Source: Sclerotiophoma versabilis (taxonomy: Eukaryota > Ascomycota > Dothideomycetes > Pleosporales > Didymellaceae). From it: a stretch of DNA of 64,000 bases. Shown piece by piece: positions 10,494 through 22,970 of this stretch (positions within the stretch are counted from its first letter, which is position 1; each line of letters opens with the position of its first letter). The position numbers and the translations under genes are program-made. The stretch covers positions 744,001-808,000 of the forward strand of contig JAAROD010000095.1 of the NCBI GenBank assembly GCA_012274445.1, read 5' to 3'. The notes beneath the pieces are model-generated. The model did no database searches. It was not told the DNA's origin and worked only from the letters and a program-made list of their open reading frames with translations.

Positions 10494-11415
10494 ATGGTTG
10501 AGCAACAGAGGCAGAAGTTTGCGCTGGTCACAGGGTGCACGCCTGGAGGCATTGGGTGAGTGGATTTTCCGAATGCACACGGGCTGACTGACGTGTGAAT
10601 GAAGCCACTACCTCGCATCAGAGTTTGCTGATAAGGGTTTCCAAGTGCTAGCGACCGTTCGCGACCCGTCCAAGTACTCTCCGCCGCACGAAAACGTCAC
10701 CTTCCTCCCACTCGAGCTCACAAGCATCGAGTCGATCCGCGGACTCCGTAAGCGTGTCACTGAGATTACGGGCGGCAGGCTCGACATCCTCTACAACAAT
10801 GCTGGACGCAACTACGTGGTTCCAGCGCTCGACTACGACACGGATGAGCTGCACGAGCTCTTCGAGGCCAACCTCTTCGCCGTGATGCACATGTGCAGGG
10901 AGTTCACACCACTCTTGATCGAAGCAAAAGGCACCATTGTCCAGACGGGCTCGGTTGCCGGTATTCTGCCATACGTCTGGGGTGCGCCATACAATGCCTC
11001 GAAGGCAGCCCTCCACGCGTACTCGAACACTCTGCGTGTCGAACTTGCACCACTCGGCGTGCGTGTTGTTAACGTCATTACCGGCGGCGTAAGATCGAAC
11101 ATCGCACGCACACATCGCGAGCTACCACCAGGCTCCTACATGCAGCCACTCGCCCCCGAGTACGAGCGGAGGCTGACACACAGCCAGCAGCTCGGCATGG
11201 ACACCAAGCAGTACGCAAGGAGCTGTGTGAACCAGGTCCTGCGCGGAGACGGCTGGTTTGGCCGACAGAGGGAGATCTGGGAGGGGAAGATGAGCTGGAT
11301 CGTGTGGTTTGTCTGGAAGTGGATGCCAACGAAGACCTTCGACTGGTACTTTACCTACGTCTTCAAGCTTGGAAAGCTGAGGGGCAGTGTTGGACCTGAC
11401 AAGAAGACTTTGTAG
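10494..11415 (+). CDS. AYR1-like SDR (1-acyl-DHAP reductase family)
   Basis: Two exons, 10494-10555 and 10605-11415, with a 49-nt intron (GTGAGT, branch CTGAC, TGAAG), giving 290 aa. The join completes the NADPH motif TGCTPGGIG. Then come NNAG, the catalytic serine in TGSVAGILPY and YNASK. The TGC-x-x-GGIG start and the C-terminal hydrophobic/aromatic segment (WIVWFVWKWMP ... WYFTYVF, about residues 250-275) are typical of yeast Ayr1 and its fungal relatives. Those enzymes reduce 1-acyl-dihydroxyacetone phosphate in ER and lipid droplets. Family paralogs are numerous in fungi, so the exact substrate is inferred only. Confidence 0.88.
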
Positions 11416-11992
11416 TTTGACCATGTCATCGAGAGCGTGCCAATCAATGGAGCGCATCCCATTCGTCATTGTTCCTGTACTGTCTTTCTTGTTTCTTGCT
11501 GCCTACAGACAGACTCATAGTAACTCGCCTCGTCTTCTTCATAGTGGTGGTTCAACAGATCTCCCAGAGGACCGTGAGGCTCGGCTATACAGCGTCCAAG
11601 ACGTCTGTGCATTCGTGGAGTGCGGGTTAAGGCGGGGTACGGGATGCTGGCAGAAGGGCTTCAAGGTCGCAATCGAACAAATCTGACATGCAATATCTCC
11701 AACTTCGCTTCAAACGCAGCAATTGAAAGGATTGAATTGTTGTTTGAGCCTCGTCTGCAATGTGTGCCGTGGGTGGGCATTGGCGCCGCTGACACGACAT
11801 GCCAAAACCGCGTAGCTGCGTAGGCCTCGGTTGAGCACGGCGTAGCGGTATCCCTCCTCCCGAATTCTGAGAGCCGAGCGTCACTCTTCTGCTTTATTTC
11901 CTCAGAGACCAAAGCTTTTCGAACCACGCCTAGTACGACACTCCCTTCTCAAGCTGCATTGTGGTCATTGAGCTCAGGAAGCCAAACTGACC
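11416..11992. other. Intergenic, upstream of prpD
   Basis: 577 bases containing the AYR1-like 3' flank and the promoter of the methylcitrate dehydratase gene. Short antisense frames are unconvincing, and I see no repeat or RNA gene. Confidence 0.4.
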
Positions 11993-13745
11993 ATGTCGGC
12001 CTTCAGTCGCAATCTGTGCAGCACCGCTTCACGCACGCTTCGCCAACGGTCCACCGTCATCAGCCGAGCTATTAGGCCAATTGCTCTCCGGGCTACCCCC
12101 ACAGCTTCTGTTGCTCCCCGCGCAGCAGCTGCAAGCTCTTTCTCCACCATGACTTCCCTCAAGAGCGCCGCACCGCCCGTCAGCGGCAAGCGCGAGTACG
12201 ACCCCGAAATCAAGGACATTGCAAACTACATTCACAACGTTTCCATCGACTCTGAGCTTGCGGTATGGCCAATTGATCACCCATTGGAAGATCAAACTAA
12301 CGCAGTCATTTTCTAGTACGATACAGCGCGTTGGGTCTTCGTTGACACTCTGGGTTGTGGTCTTGAGGGCCTTCGATTCGAGCAATGCAGGAAGATTCTT
12401 GGCCCCACTGTCGAGGGCACCGTCGTCCCCAATGGCACAAAGGTCCCTGGTACAAACTACCAGCTCGACCCCATTAACGGTGCCTTCAACATCGGTGCTA
12501 TGATCCGTTGGTTGGACTTCAACGACTGCTGGCTCGCTGCTGAGTGGGGCCACCCCTCAGACAACCTGGGTGCTATCCTCGCGACTGCCGACTGGATCAA
12601 CCGCACAAACAAGAACGGCGGAAACCTTGGAAACGGCAAGATCTTCAAGGTCCGCGATGTCTTGGAGGCCATGATCAGGGCACATGAGGTCCAGGGTTGC
12701 ATGGCTCTCGAGAACTCGTTCAACAAGGTCGGACTCGACCACGTTATCCTTGTCAAGCTTGCTTCCACCGCCGTTGTCTCCAAGATGATGGGCCTCAATG
12801 AGACTCAGACCCGTGACGCAATCTCGCAAGCCTTCGTTGATGGCCAGTCTATGCGCACATACAGGCACAGCCCCAACACCATGTCGCGCAAGTCTTGGGC
12901 TGCCGGTGATGCTTGCCAGACTGCGGTGAACCTCGTACTGAAGGTGCTCAAGGGCGAGCAGGGTCTGCCCACCGTTCTGTCCGCTCCTACCTGGGGCTTC
13001 TACGATGTCAACTTCGGCGGCAAGCCCTTCCAGTTCCAGCGCCCGTACGGCAGCTACGTCATGGAGAACGTTCTCTTCAAGGTCTCCTACCCTGGTAAGG
13101 ATTCTAGTCATGTTGGATATTCAGAGACTGTGCTAATTATCCTCAGCCGAGTTCCACTCCCAGACCGCCGTCGAGGCCGCCCAGCGCCTGAACAAGAAGC
13201 TCAAGGCCATGGGCAAGTCTGCCGAGGACATCGAGCACGTCGTTAACCGCACCCACGAGGCCTGCATCCGCATCATCGACAAGCAGTTCAAGCCTATGGA
13301 GAACTTCGCCGACCGTGACCACTGCGTCCAGTACATGGTGTCGACCATGTTCGTTTTCAACCGTCTCGAGGCCACCGACTACCCTGATGACAGCGAGGCC
13401 GCTCAGTCCGCTCTTGTCGAGTCTCTGCGCCAGAAGATCAGCTGTGTCGAGGACCCGCAGTTCACCAAGGACTACCACGACCCGGAGAAGCGCACTATCT
13501 CCAACGCACTCACCGTCACCCTTAAGGACGGCACAGTTTTGGACGAGGAGGTTGTTGAGGCTCCTCTGGGTCACCGCCTGCGTCGTGAGGAGGCTAAGCC
13601 TGAGATTCTGGCCAAGTACAAGAGGCATCTTGGCCCTCACTACCCCGCTGAGCACGTTGACAAGCTTGTTGCTCTGGCGCAGGATGCTAAGACCATTGAC
13701 AACATGGATGTCGATGAGTATGTTGATTTGTATGTGAAGAACTAG
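11993..13745 (+). CDS. prpD: 2-methylcitrate dehydratase, mitochondrial
   Basis: Three exons, 11993-12262, 12317-13094 and 13147-13745, with introns of 54 and 52 nt, giving 548 aa. It catalyses dehydration of 2-methylcitrate in the methylcitrate cycle, which detoxifies propionyl-CoA in mitochondria. The first 50 residues are rich in Arg, Ser and Ala and lack acids (MSAFSRNLCSTASRTLRQRS...), a clear mitochondrial presequence. The MmgE/PrpD body follows with highly conserved blocks: DTLGCGLEGL, GTVVPNG, MIRWLDFND, EWGHPSDNLG, NSFNKVGLDHV, DGQSMRTYRHSPN, SWAAGDA, RPYGSYVMENVLFK, PAEFHSQTAVEAA and ADRDHCVQYM. No residues appear missing. The partner genes for methylcitrate synthase and methylisocitrate lyase are not in this window. 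Confidence 0.96.
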
Positions 13746-14579
13746 ATGTCAGAATGTACTACAGCGTCATAGGAAAATCTAGATGTCGATTGCTTCGCAA
13801 CAAAAATAATTTGCCCCACCCAAATTGCAATCTGCTGTGATATAAGATTTGGGCAGGGTATGACAGGCGTCTGTCGTGTTCGAGATCTACGTACAAACGA
13901 CTCTCCAAGAAATCCGTGAGTCCAAGCCGCAGTCAAGCCGGGAGCAGAACCTCTCGCATTGCAAAAGAGTGTTGATGAAGTGACCCAGGGACAAACCTTT
14001 TTAGCCTCTTCATGTCCCTGTTGAAGGCCTTCAATCCGATCTGATGCCCGCTGACATCCCTGCAAGGCGTGCACTCTAAATTCAAAAGCCACTGTCAGAA
14101 ACTACATGCATTGAGTTGCAGCCCCGTTGTACACGGTAGGCCTGCAGCTGGAAATGTTTAGCCTGTCAATCTGTATGACCAACCCACAGAGCCGGGGTCT
14201 GTTTCGAGACTTTTCAAATGAGCTAGACCCTGGGCCGCTAGAAGAGCGTCTTCTTCCATCGCTCACAGAGTGACATGACTGCAGCAGCTTTCGTCCAAAG
14301 CCCCTCGACATATTTCCACTCCATGATGCCTACACAATCAATGTCCAAGGAACAAAAGCCATATAGGAGAAAGTCTTGTATTTCGCCCGTTCTATCATAA
14401 CGTCATAAGATAAACACAAGAATTGTGTTGAGAAAAAAAAAAATAAAAAAAAAATAAAACAAAAAAAAGAGAAGGGGGTATATACACCAAACAATCCATC
14501 CCGTACCGCTATGCACAAAAATCCAGAAAGCACAACCGTGTGGCTGGTTGGTTGGTTGGCTGGCTGGCTGGCGACACTA
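13746..14579. other. Convergent intergenic region with A-rich tract
   Basis: 834 bases between the prpD stop and the ferric reductase stop. It contains an A-rich tract around 14431-14470 (T-rich on the strand of the reductase, so part of its 3' flank) and a tetranucleotide repeat listed separately. No coding signal. Confidence 0.5.
14541..14572. repeat. TGGY tetranucleotide microsatellite
   Basis: Eight consecutive four-base units, alternating between TGGC and TGGT forms, directly downstream of the ferric reductase stop codon (8 bases away on its strand). Probably in its 3' UTR. Confidence 0.85.
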
Positions 14580-17136
14580 CTACAGCGCATAATTCTCCGC
14601 ATGCAGGAATATCTCATCCCGGTCGGCATTACTCCATACGCTCCTCTGCAAATCTGCAACTGTCTCGCTGACGCTGACGCGCATGCTCGGCGGGCCGCAG
14701 ATGAATACACACGTCCTTCGCCCGAAATCGCGGCTTAGACTTTTCAGTAGGAACGGTATGTCTGGCCGGCCATACTCGGTGCTCCAGCCGTCCTTCTTCT
14801 TGACGGCGGCGGGCAGGAAGGCGAAGCGCATTAGGTTCTTTTGGAACTCGGTGGGCGTGGACGGGAAGCCGAAGTCGAAGCCCTGGACGTTCGAGGAGCT
14901 GCTGGGGTCGTATACGTCGGGGTTGATTGCGCCTGAGCCCGCTCTGATGGCTTGCGAGATGTCGAGGGAGAGGTTGCGGTCTGTTCGGCGTGCAGCGACG
15001 GATTGGGAGACGGGGGAGATTGTGTCGTTGTTCGACGAATGATCCGAGTGGCTACTTTGGTAGCTCGGGCGAGGAGGTGCGAGATGTCTTGCGTGTGCCT
15101 GCGGGAGTGCTGTGATGTGGTCTTCGTTTTCGCGTCGAAGTTCGCTTTCTTTCTCCGGGTCGCCTTGGGCTTCATCACGAATCATGGCGGAGTGACGTTT
15201 CGAAGAGATGCCGGATATGCCGGATAGACGGTGGTCAGCGATGTTTTGGAATGCATCGTTGACTTTGTCGTGGAAGAATACGGATACAGGGCGTGTTGGT
15301 GTCTTCGCACTGACGAGTCGACCACCTACAACGCGCTTTGCTGCCGTGATGTAGAATTGGCACTCTACTGTCTCGGGAGGCGCAAACTCTCTGCAAATGC
15401 GTAACTCCTCCTTGAACCACTCCATTGTCTCGGGACGCTTCAGTGCCCAGATAACATGGATCTTGCGGGTCACGGCTTTGCCATCGCGCATCTTCTTGAT
15501 GAGGCAGAGCAACTGCGAGATGATCGCGGTAATACCACTGCCACCAGCGATAAGAACGACATCATCGAAGGCTTCGATGCGCCTTTGCATGCCTCCGTAT
15601 GGGCCATCTACAAAAGCGCGGTATGTGTGCCAGGGGCCGTGCGTTAACGCGCTCTTAACGACCTTCTTTGTAAAGCCACCAAATGGCCTAAAAACGAGGA
15701 CCATGTCCTTGTAGCCCTCGCCGTATTGTGATGGGAAGTCATCGTCGCATAGCGATGCGATGGTGAAGGGGTGGTTTTCAAACACGGAAATACCGGGCAT
15801 TCGAATGTACACATACTGGCCGGGTCTCCATTTTGTCTGCGTAGGAATCGTGATCTTGACGGCATTCTCCGGCATGAGGGTCACGGCAGCTTCGTCGCCG
15901 ATAAGCCACGATAAACGGAATGGGTTGGTCCAATTTAGGTAGAATAGTCGCATGAAGTAGGATAGAACCCAGATGCCGAGGGTGGAGAAAAGGTAATTCC
16001 AGGAGGTGAGGTAGTTGTTGCAGTGCCAAAACATCATGCCAAGGAAAACCATTGCGACCGGCACGTGGAGGGCTACGAAGAGCTCATACATTCGATGACG
16101 GAGAGGTGCGACAGAGTGCGTGCACAGAAAGCATAGTGGTACGAGGGCAGCGATACCTGGGTAACTGTCAGCTTGAGTACTTTCGAGAATGCAGAGTAGG
16201 ATCGTACTTACCAGTACCATAGGCATAGAAGCCATTCTGCGTAAAGAAGCTTTCAAAAACTCTTCGGGCACCCTTTTCCCAGATTGGAGTGACATAAAAG
16301 GGAACGGTGTGTAGGATACTAAGTACCAAACACAAGTAGGCGGCCCACCTATGCAACACATTCAGCCGCTCATGACTAATACCAGTCACCATGGTGATGA
16401 GATTGGCTTTCATAGACAGCGCAACGATCCAGGGTAGTAAAGCAACTGCCATCATGCCGGAGCGAACGGCAAGTGGTGGTGATCCATATGCGATGCTCTT
16501 CCAGAACAGTGGCTGAGGTACACAGCAGTAGAGTATCCCTACTGCAAACGCGAGAAACACAATGACGATGACGCTTAAAGAAGGGAACACGAGCGGTCTC
16601 CAGCCTTTGCGGATGTTGATTTGTCGAATCGGTCGATAGAAAATGAAGCGAAACAGAGCCACCAAGTTGTGGATCGGTCTTACAGAAGAGACACTCGATT
16701 GTGTCTTTGGCCCACTTGGCAGGGGACCCTCTCGAGGAAAGAACTTCATAGTAGACTTGTCAGTATAGAGAACCGACATCTCGTAGTCTGTGTCGGGGGA
16801 GGAGGTCGCTGAGGATTGTAATACCTCTTCTTGGTGTAATGCGGTCCGAATCTTATCCGTGAAAAGGTGGTAGTATCGCATCAGTGCAGCAACGGTGAGC
16901 AGTGGTATACAGAAGTAGACATATGTGAGCGCATATTTGCCACTTTTGTTCCAGGGGTCCACTGTGTTGGCTTCGATTAGTCCTGGTGGACTTGTGCTGT
17001 TGTATGGTACGTTCAAGCGGCGTACGAGCGATGAGATGACACCTGCGATATCGCGTTGCGCATGTGTGGCTGTGGTTCCGAACTGTTCCAAAACCACAAC
17101 TGCTTCGCCCAGTACTGCGTCTGATATCGCCGGCAT
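14580..17136 (-). CDS. FRE-family ferric/metalloreductase
   Basis: Two exons on the minus strand, 16212-17136 and 14580-16156, with a 55-nt intron (GTAAGT...ACCCAG), giving 833 aa. This is a plasma-membrane flavocytochrome that moves electrons from NADPH through FAD and two haems to extracellular metal. The membrane part has about seven helices. The histidine-bearing helices LHRWAAYLCLVLSILHT and ELFVALHVPVAMVFLGMMFWH supply haem ligands. HPFTIASL is the FAD-binding motif, GGSGITAI the NADPH pyrophosphate motif and CGPPSM the C-terminal nucleotide element. A poorly conserved, Ser/His/Arg-rich insert of about 130 aa lies between the last two. A first helix near residue 75 follows a soluble N-terminus. 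Iron regulation is likely but no site was verified. NADPH oxidase is less likely because of the HPFT/GGSGIT pattern. Confidence 0.92.
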
Positions 17137-20100
17137 CTTGATCTTTGGTGTTCGTTTGCGTAAGAGCCTGAAGCTCGTGGAACCTGCTGCCAGCAAAAGC
17201 TGGGTCACAGAATTGGTTTGGCCAGATCCAGTAGGCAATGAGGTTGGGAGAGCGATTGCTTATAGAATAACCGGGGCCTCGTTCCTACATGGATACGAGT
17301 GTGGAGTAGCGTCCGTTGTGTTCATGCGGTGGTAAGGCACGGTAGAGCGAACCAGATCTGTCGTGTTGTGTAACCGATCGATATGTGCGTGGCGGCCGTG
17401 TTGCAATGTGATAATCCAACCCTTCATCTGTGTACCAACGTGAAGCTTCTTTCTAGACTGAAGTGCAGAAGCAGGGAAACCGAAAACCGTTTTCTGTAAA
17501 CAGCAATCAGATAAGGTAGGTGAGCAGCGGTCTTACGTGACCCTTATGTTCCGTTGCTGACCCTTCTGGAATCGAGAAAGTGTCACACGCAGGGTTCAGG
17601 GCATCCGCATCGTGGCAGCAAATGGCGAATCTTATTCAACCGCTCACGGTGACCCGCGCTATTGGGCCAAGGTGTGATAGCGATATGTAACAGGGGTGTC
17701 GAAAGAGGAACCGACGAAGTGAGGCACTATCACGTTCACGGAGCGCACTGACGATTCATATCTCAAAGGCTGCGTGGAGAGTATGCATCATGCGTGATGA
17801 ATATTGTGACTGATTGGAAAATGGGAATTCTACCAATAGGGCGAGAACGGACGCCAGAAGAGTACTACCTACGGTAAGCAAACCTTCTAAGCGGATGGCG
17901 TTCTCGGGTGCAGCGGGGACGTCGAATCGTTCCGCTCCTCGTTTCTGACTGCAGAGCGCGCACTGTCAACGCAAGGGGTGACGTTTTGAGAAGTCGTGCA
18001 ACGGCAATGCTCTCTCGAATCTTCTCTCCGTCTACGTTGCATGTGAGCCTCGTCGTCACCTCAGCAGCTGAGCAGATTCTGCTCACGAGTCCTGTCTGTT
18101 TTTATAGCGGTCTGGGCGAGAATGCGATACCGAGACAGATCAGCCACCTCGTGGGCGTACAGTCGAATCACAGCCGTTGAAAGCATGTCGACCTTGGGCT
18201 CAGGGCCATGCTGCGGAGCCCCTAAATGGGCTGGCTCCGGTTCGCATGACTTGACGGCAGGCGAATTGGAGAATTGGGATCGCAGTGCACTGACTGGAGG
18301 AGTGCAGACAATGCATGAGCAGTAAAGATGTGGAGCGGGGTTGGTATGGATGCTGCCAGGCTTGAGTGGTTGAGGATCGCCCTCGAAGCGCCGATTGTCC
18401 TAAATGAGACTAGATTAAGACCAAGCTTTGGCTGGCCCGCTGATGTGCAGTGGTTGGTCGCAAAGCTTTCATCAACCTTTTGCTTTTGCTATTTGGATTC
18501 TTGGTTCAGCTGTGGAAGAGACTGGTCCTGGGAATCACGGCAAGCTTCGGATAGGCGGTCCATGGCTCATCCATGACAGACACGGCAAGATACGAATCGT
18601 TACGGCACATCAGACTAGGAAGTTCGACGACCAGAGATGTGCGATACGGTGAGGAAGCAAAGCAGAGATGTCTTGGAATTATATTTTTATTAAGAACAAG
18701 GATGGTTTGGGTATCTGGTCTCGATGCCAATTTCTCCATGCCTGGGAACACTACTCGAGCTGCGTATCCGTAAAGCACACCGCAGGAGTATCACCAAAAC
18801 ACCAGATCACTGACATTCCATTCACACCGCTCATGATATCATCAAGCATCCACCCTACCAATTGGTACCCTCAGGCGCCCAGCGACCTCTTTCGAGGCCG
18901 AGGAGTTCGTTCTAAGCGCCAGCCCTACACCACATGGTCCACGATCGCTTCAGGGCCTTGGATCAGGCACGGTCTGGCCTCTAGACTGTTACGCGCTCGA
19001 TTGTGAGCGAGACGGATCTGGTGGCTGCAACTCTAATTGAACATGCCGGTGTGCTGTAAGTGCCAGAGTGCAGGCTTGTGAAGTGAGTGGGTATGTTGAA
19101 ATGGGTAAGTCGAGCGGTTGGGTAATGCGTACCTGCAGGAGGCGGCGATACGAAGGTGATGGTATAGATGTGCGAGAGTTTTGTAACCTCCTTATAGACG
19201 AGTGGTCTATCAACGTGTTTCTTATTTGCTAGGGTACTCTACTGTATATTCGGAGTCTCCATGCTCTGATTCAGGTTCAGAGATCCGAAAGCGGTTCCGT
19301 CAGGCGGCCTGTAGTGCGCTGAAAAGCCTTTGAATTTGGTTGGTTTCCAGTCACTCTTCCTTTAGACCAAGATGGCCATGACACCTGGGTAGAGTTACTG
19401 GCGAAGTGTAGAACTGAAGGACCGTTCGCATTTCTTCTGTTCTTACAGTGCAAGGGTCCTAGCTAGGTCAACATGACCTGACTGACTTATAATAGTGGAG
19501 AGCTGTTTACTTCACATTTGAATCTATTTGTTTTACATTTGAATCTATTTACTCCACATTTGGATACATTTACTCCACATTTGAATATATTCTAGTTTAC
19601 ACATGAGCTATTATGTAGTCAATTCCAAGAGCATCCAGAATATTTTACCTGTTTGTGGGCTCATCAAGCAAGAGACAATGCACTATCAAGGATCTTGCTG
19701 TATCTGCTGCCTAGCGAGTATGTAGGGTCTAGGAAGAGCTTGGTTCTGTTCTTCTTGGGAGGGGGTACTTGGCGCATAACTGGATGCACCGAGTCGCCGA
19801 TTTGTGACAGTGTGAATAGGCGAGTTGGGCAGCTACTTGTGCAGCAAGATGATGATCAACTGCTATATCGTATGCACGGACTCGGCAATCACGACGCGGA
19901 TCTCAGTATTAGCAGCATCAACCAACACAGAGCCGAAGATTCTGAGCGCTCTCGGAATCTCAAGCTCCTTCTGAGTCGCAAGGCACTCGGGCGCTTTTGA
20001 GGTTCAAAACATCAAGCAATGATGCACAGCAATGGTTCACAACCCAAGACAAGTAGAAGTGATGTAATGAATTGCATCACGCTAAACAGGGCGCATCGAT

Positions 20101-20277
20101 ATTCTTTCCTCCCAAACACGAGCCAACAATGGGCTAGGCAGAAAGCGAAAGCGGAAAAGGTGTTTCTCCAGAAATGATATGGTTCGTCGATTAAAATGAT
20201 GTAGTGTCCGGTCAGAGTCGCTAAGGGTTGCCATTGCGCGAGTCTGGGGGTATCTCGGACTAAAAGGTGGCGGCCAT
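17137..20277. other. 3.1-kb gene-empty stretch
   Basis: No frame on either strand shows a domain, and none could be spliced into a convincing gene. The start holds the ferric reductase promoter. A 21-bp tandem repeat lies at 19509-19592. The plus-strand frame at 19653-20000 is open for 115 codons but unrecognised. The sequence gives no terminal repeats or transposase signal. Confidence 0.45.
19509..19592. repeat. 21-bp tandem repeat, four imperfect copies
   Basis: Four consecutive 20-21 base units start at 19509, 19531, 19551 and 19572. All contain CACATTTG or ACATTTG followed by a T-rich end (CTATTT/ATACATTT). The tract is strongly AT-rich and noncoding. Confidence 0.85.
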
Positions 20278-20844
20278 CTAGACCTTGACGCTGGCGCGCG
20301 AGTGTGCCGAGTGTGGTCGTTCTGTAGCGGTCAGCATTGTGCGCACATGCACGTGTTGCGGGGAGGGTAGGGTACCCGGAATGTCCATTGTCGGAGGGTG
20401 CCTTGGCGCCAACGGACTGTTCACAGGAGCGGTGTCCTGGTTGGAGAAGACGGGCTCGAGGGGGCTGCGGCGCTGGCTGTCTTTTCGCTTTGGCGGCGAG
20501 CTGCCGGTCGCTAGGTTCAAGCGCTCCTCGGCCTCCTGTAGCCTCTTCTGCAGCGCCTCGAGCTCTTGTTCTTGTGTGGTGACGGCTTGCTTCCTGGGAC
20601 GCTGTCAGCTGGCGTTGCACGGCACGGGGGTGCAGGCCGCACTTCTCGTGCACGGTCTTATCCAGCGTGTCGAGGCTGCTGTCGAGCTTGAACAGCGTGT
20701 CGAGCTCGTCCATGAAGTTGCGGGCAACGGTGCTGCAGCTGTCAGAGCGGGCAGGGGCGATGCTAGCGGGTGATCATACGACTGAGGGCGGTTGTTTGGC
20801 TTCCAGCCGGCGTCGGGGTCCTGCACGGGTGCCTGGTTCTGCAT
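20278..20844 (-). CDS. Small coiled-coil protein of unknown function
   Basis: Three exons on the minus strand, 20780-20844, 20643-20732 and 20278-20593, with 47- and 49-nt introns that both have CTGACAG near the branch region, giving 156 aa. Residues about 24-50 (TVARNFMDELDTLFKLDSSL) and about 55-80 (QEQELEALQKRLQEAEERL) form a likely alpha-helical coiled coil. The rest is Pro/Ser-rich and disordered, with a basic SPPKRKDSQRR patch. I do not recognise a named family; the conserved-looking N-terminal helix suggests a subunit of a larger complex. Splicing was chosen because it links three frames into one continuous heptad pattern. It diverges from the bromodomain gene. Confidence 0.75.
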
Positions 20845-21663
20845 GGTGAGACGTGGGGAAGGGCGAGCTTGGGTGGATTGGGCGAGCTTGGGTGGATTGG
20901 GAGAGGGAGGCGCACGCGGCGGTGTCAACGAAGCTGTCGATGGGGCGGGGACAGAGGGGAACAATGGGTGGCGCTGGGGTGTCGCGCAGACGGGTGGTTA
21001 TATGGCAGCAGGCGGGGCGTTTCAAAGGGTGTGACGGTGAGATGGGGCATGAAGAGGACGTCCTTGGATGGAAATTCGAGTGCTTGTGATTAATCTGCGG
21101 AAAGGGGTGGTCGGCCATAGCTCGCGCACTGCGCTGATCCCGAGTGGAGCAGTCGGGCGGGCGAGGGCGGGCGAGGGCGTGCGAGGCCTGGGACAGCAGC
21201 TGCGGCGAGAGTGACGACCAGTGCAGACGCAGCGCGCAGCGAGCAGCGGACATGGCTGCTGCGCCTGCTGCGCGAGGAGGACGAGGGCGCGCGGAGACGA
21301 CGAGCGACGACGCGCCGCCCTAGAGCCGGAGACAGCGGCCCAGGCTCGACTTGCCCGCCGCCGTGTCGACGCGTCCTGGTTGGCCCAGCGCCACCCGGCG
21401 CATCAAGTGGCTAGCGCGCCTGGCGGCCTGCTCCTGCGTGCGCCGCAACACCACCGCCGGGCCCGCATCGCCAACTTTTCATCACCACACGCGCTCCACC
21501 CCATCGCCGCACCCTCGCTCACGTGACGCGCCCATCCGCCCGTCGCCCTGCCATGCCCGCCCGCCCCTCGTCGTGAACGCCGTCCGCCGTCGCGCTGGCT
21601 CCCATCCCGCCCCCGCCTGTCCGCCCGCCGCGCGCCCCAGACGCCGTCCACCTACCCCGGGGC
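20845..21663. promoter_or_regulatory. Divergent intergenic region upstream of bromodomain gene
   Basis: 819 bases between divergent starts, very GC-rich in the half next to the bromodomain gene. Long open frames on both strands here come from GC-rich composition and lack domains. Confidence 0.4.
20862..20899. repeat. 19-bp direct tandem duplication
   Basis: Two exact adjacent 19-base copies (20862-20880 and 20881-20899), beginning GGCGAGCTTGG, lie just upstream of the coiled-coil gene start, probably in its 5' UTR. Confidence 0.9.
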
Positions 21664-22938
21664 ATGCCGGCTAGCCTCTCCGCCTACACCACCCTCGAGT
21701 CGCTCCTCGTCTTCCAGTGCCTCTCCAGCTATGGCGTGACCCCGCACGCCTTCAGCAAGACCTCGGACCTGCTGAAGGCCAACCCGGACCTCGCAGCCCA
21801 GCCCTTCTTCCAGCCCGGCCGCCTGAGCCCCGACGCCCTGCGCGCCTTCTACCTGGACCGTCTCCGGCGCGAGCTCGAGCTCGAGCAGAGCGGCGACAGC
21901 GGCGCCCAGAATGGCGAGAACCCCCGCAAGAGGAAGGCCGCCGGGCCCGTGTTGCCCACCGTCCACGACTCGCTCCAGTACAGCCACCTGATGCCCGCGC
22001 TGATCGAGAAGCTGTATGCAACCTACCGCAACGAGCTCGTCGACCAGATCCGCGCCGACGAGGAGCGCTACGAGGCGCTGCAGCGCGAGCTTGAGCGCAT
22101 CGAGCGGGGAGAGTGGGATGAACAGCTGCGGGACCGCGTCGACCGGAAGACGCCGTCGCCGCGCAGTCCGAGTGCGACGAGCAAGTCGCCTCGCCTCGCC
22201 CCGAGCCCGCTGCCACAAGCCGCAGCCCAGAACGGAGCAAGGGGTCTGGATGGCCCGCACCAGACCCCGCAGCAGGCACAGGCTGCAGCAGGCATGCCCA
22301 AGACGTCCCCTAGGAAGAAGAAGGACCAGCGCCCAGCGCCCGCTACACCGCAGCCCATTGCTGCATCACCAGCTCCCCCGCCGAACCAACCGCCTCCGCC
22401 GCACTTCCAGCAGCCCCCGCCTCCGCCTCTGCCTCTCAACGCAGCATACAATGGCCCTCCGTACCCACATCTCTCGCCCTTTCCTCCCGGACAGCAGCCA
22501 CTTCAGCCCAGTCCGCAGCAAGGCCATGCTCGTCCACATTCCCAGTCGCCTGCCCAAGGACCGCCAGGACCGCCAGGACCGCCAGGACCGCCATACCAAC
22601 CTCAGCCCATACAGCCCCATGGACCGAACCGAGTGCCACCCTACGGACCGCCTGGTGCGCCTCCACACTTTTCTCCCAACCAACGCTTTCCACAGCCCCC
22701 ACCAGGACCGAACTCTCCGGGCATGCACACTCCGCAACAACAAAAGGCCTACTTCCCACATCCTGCGCCGCCCTCTCACCCTCCTCAGCATGCAAACCAG
22801 CCACCGCCGCCCCAAGCTGGCTTCATGCTGCCACCATTCCAGGTCTCACCTCAAGATCCTTCTCGTGTTCACCACCCTCCGCTCTCAACACCGCAGTATC
22901 CTCAGGTCTCTACACCTATCAACAAGCGGTCAGCCTCT

Positions 22939-22970
<32 letters not shown>

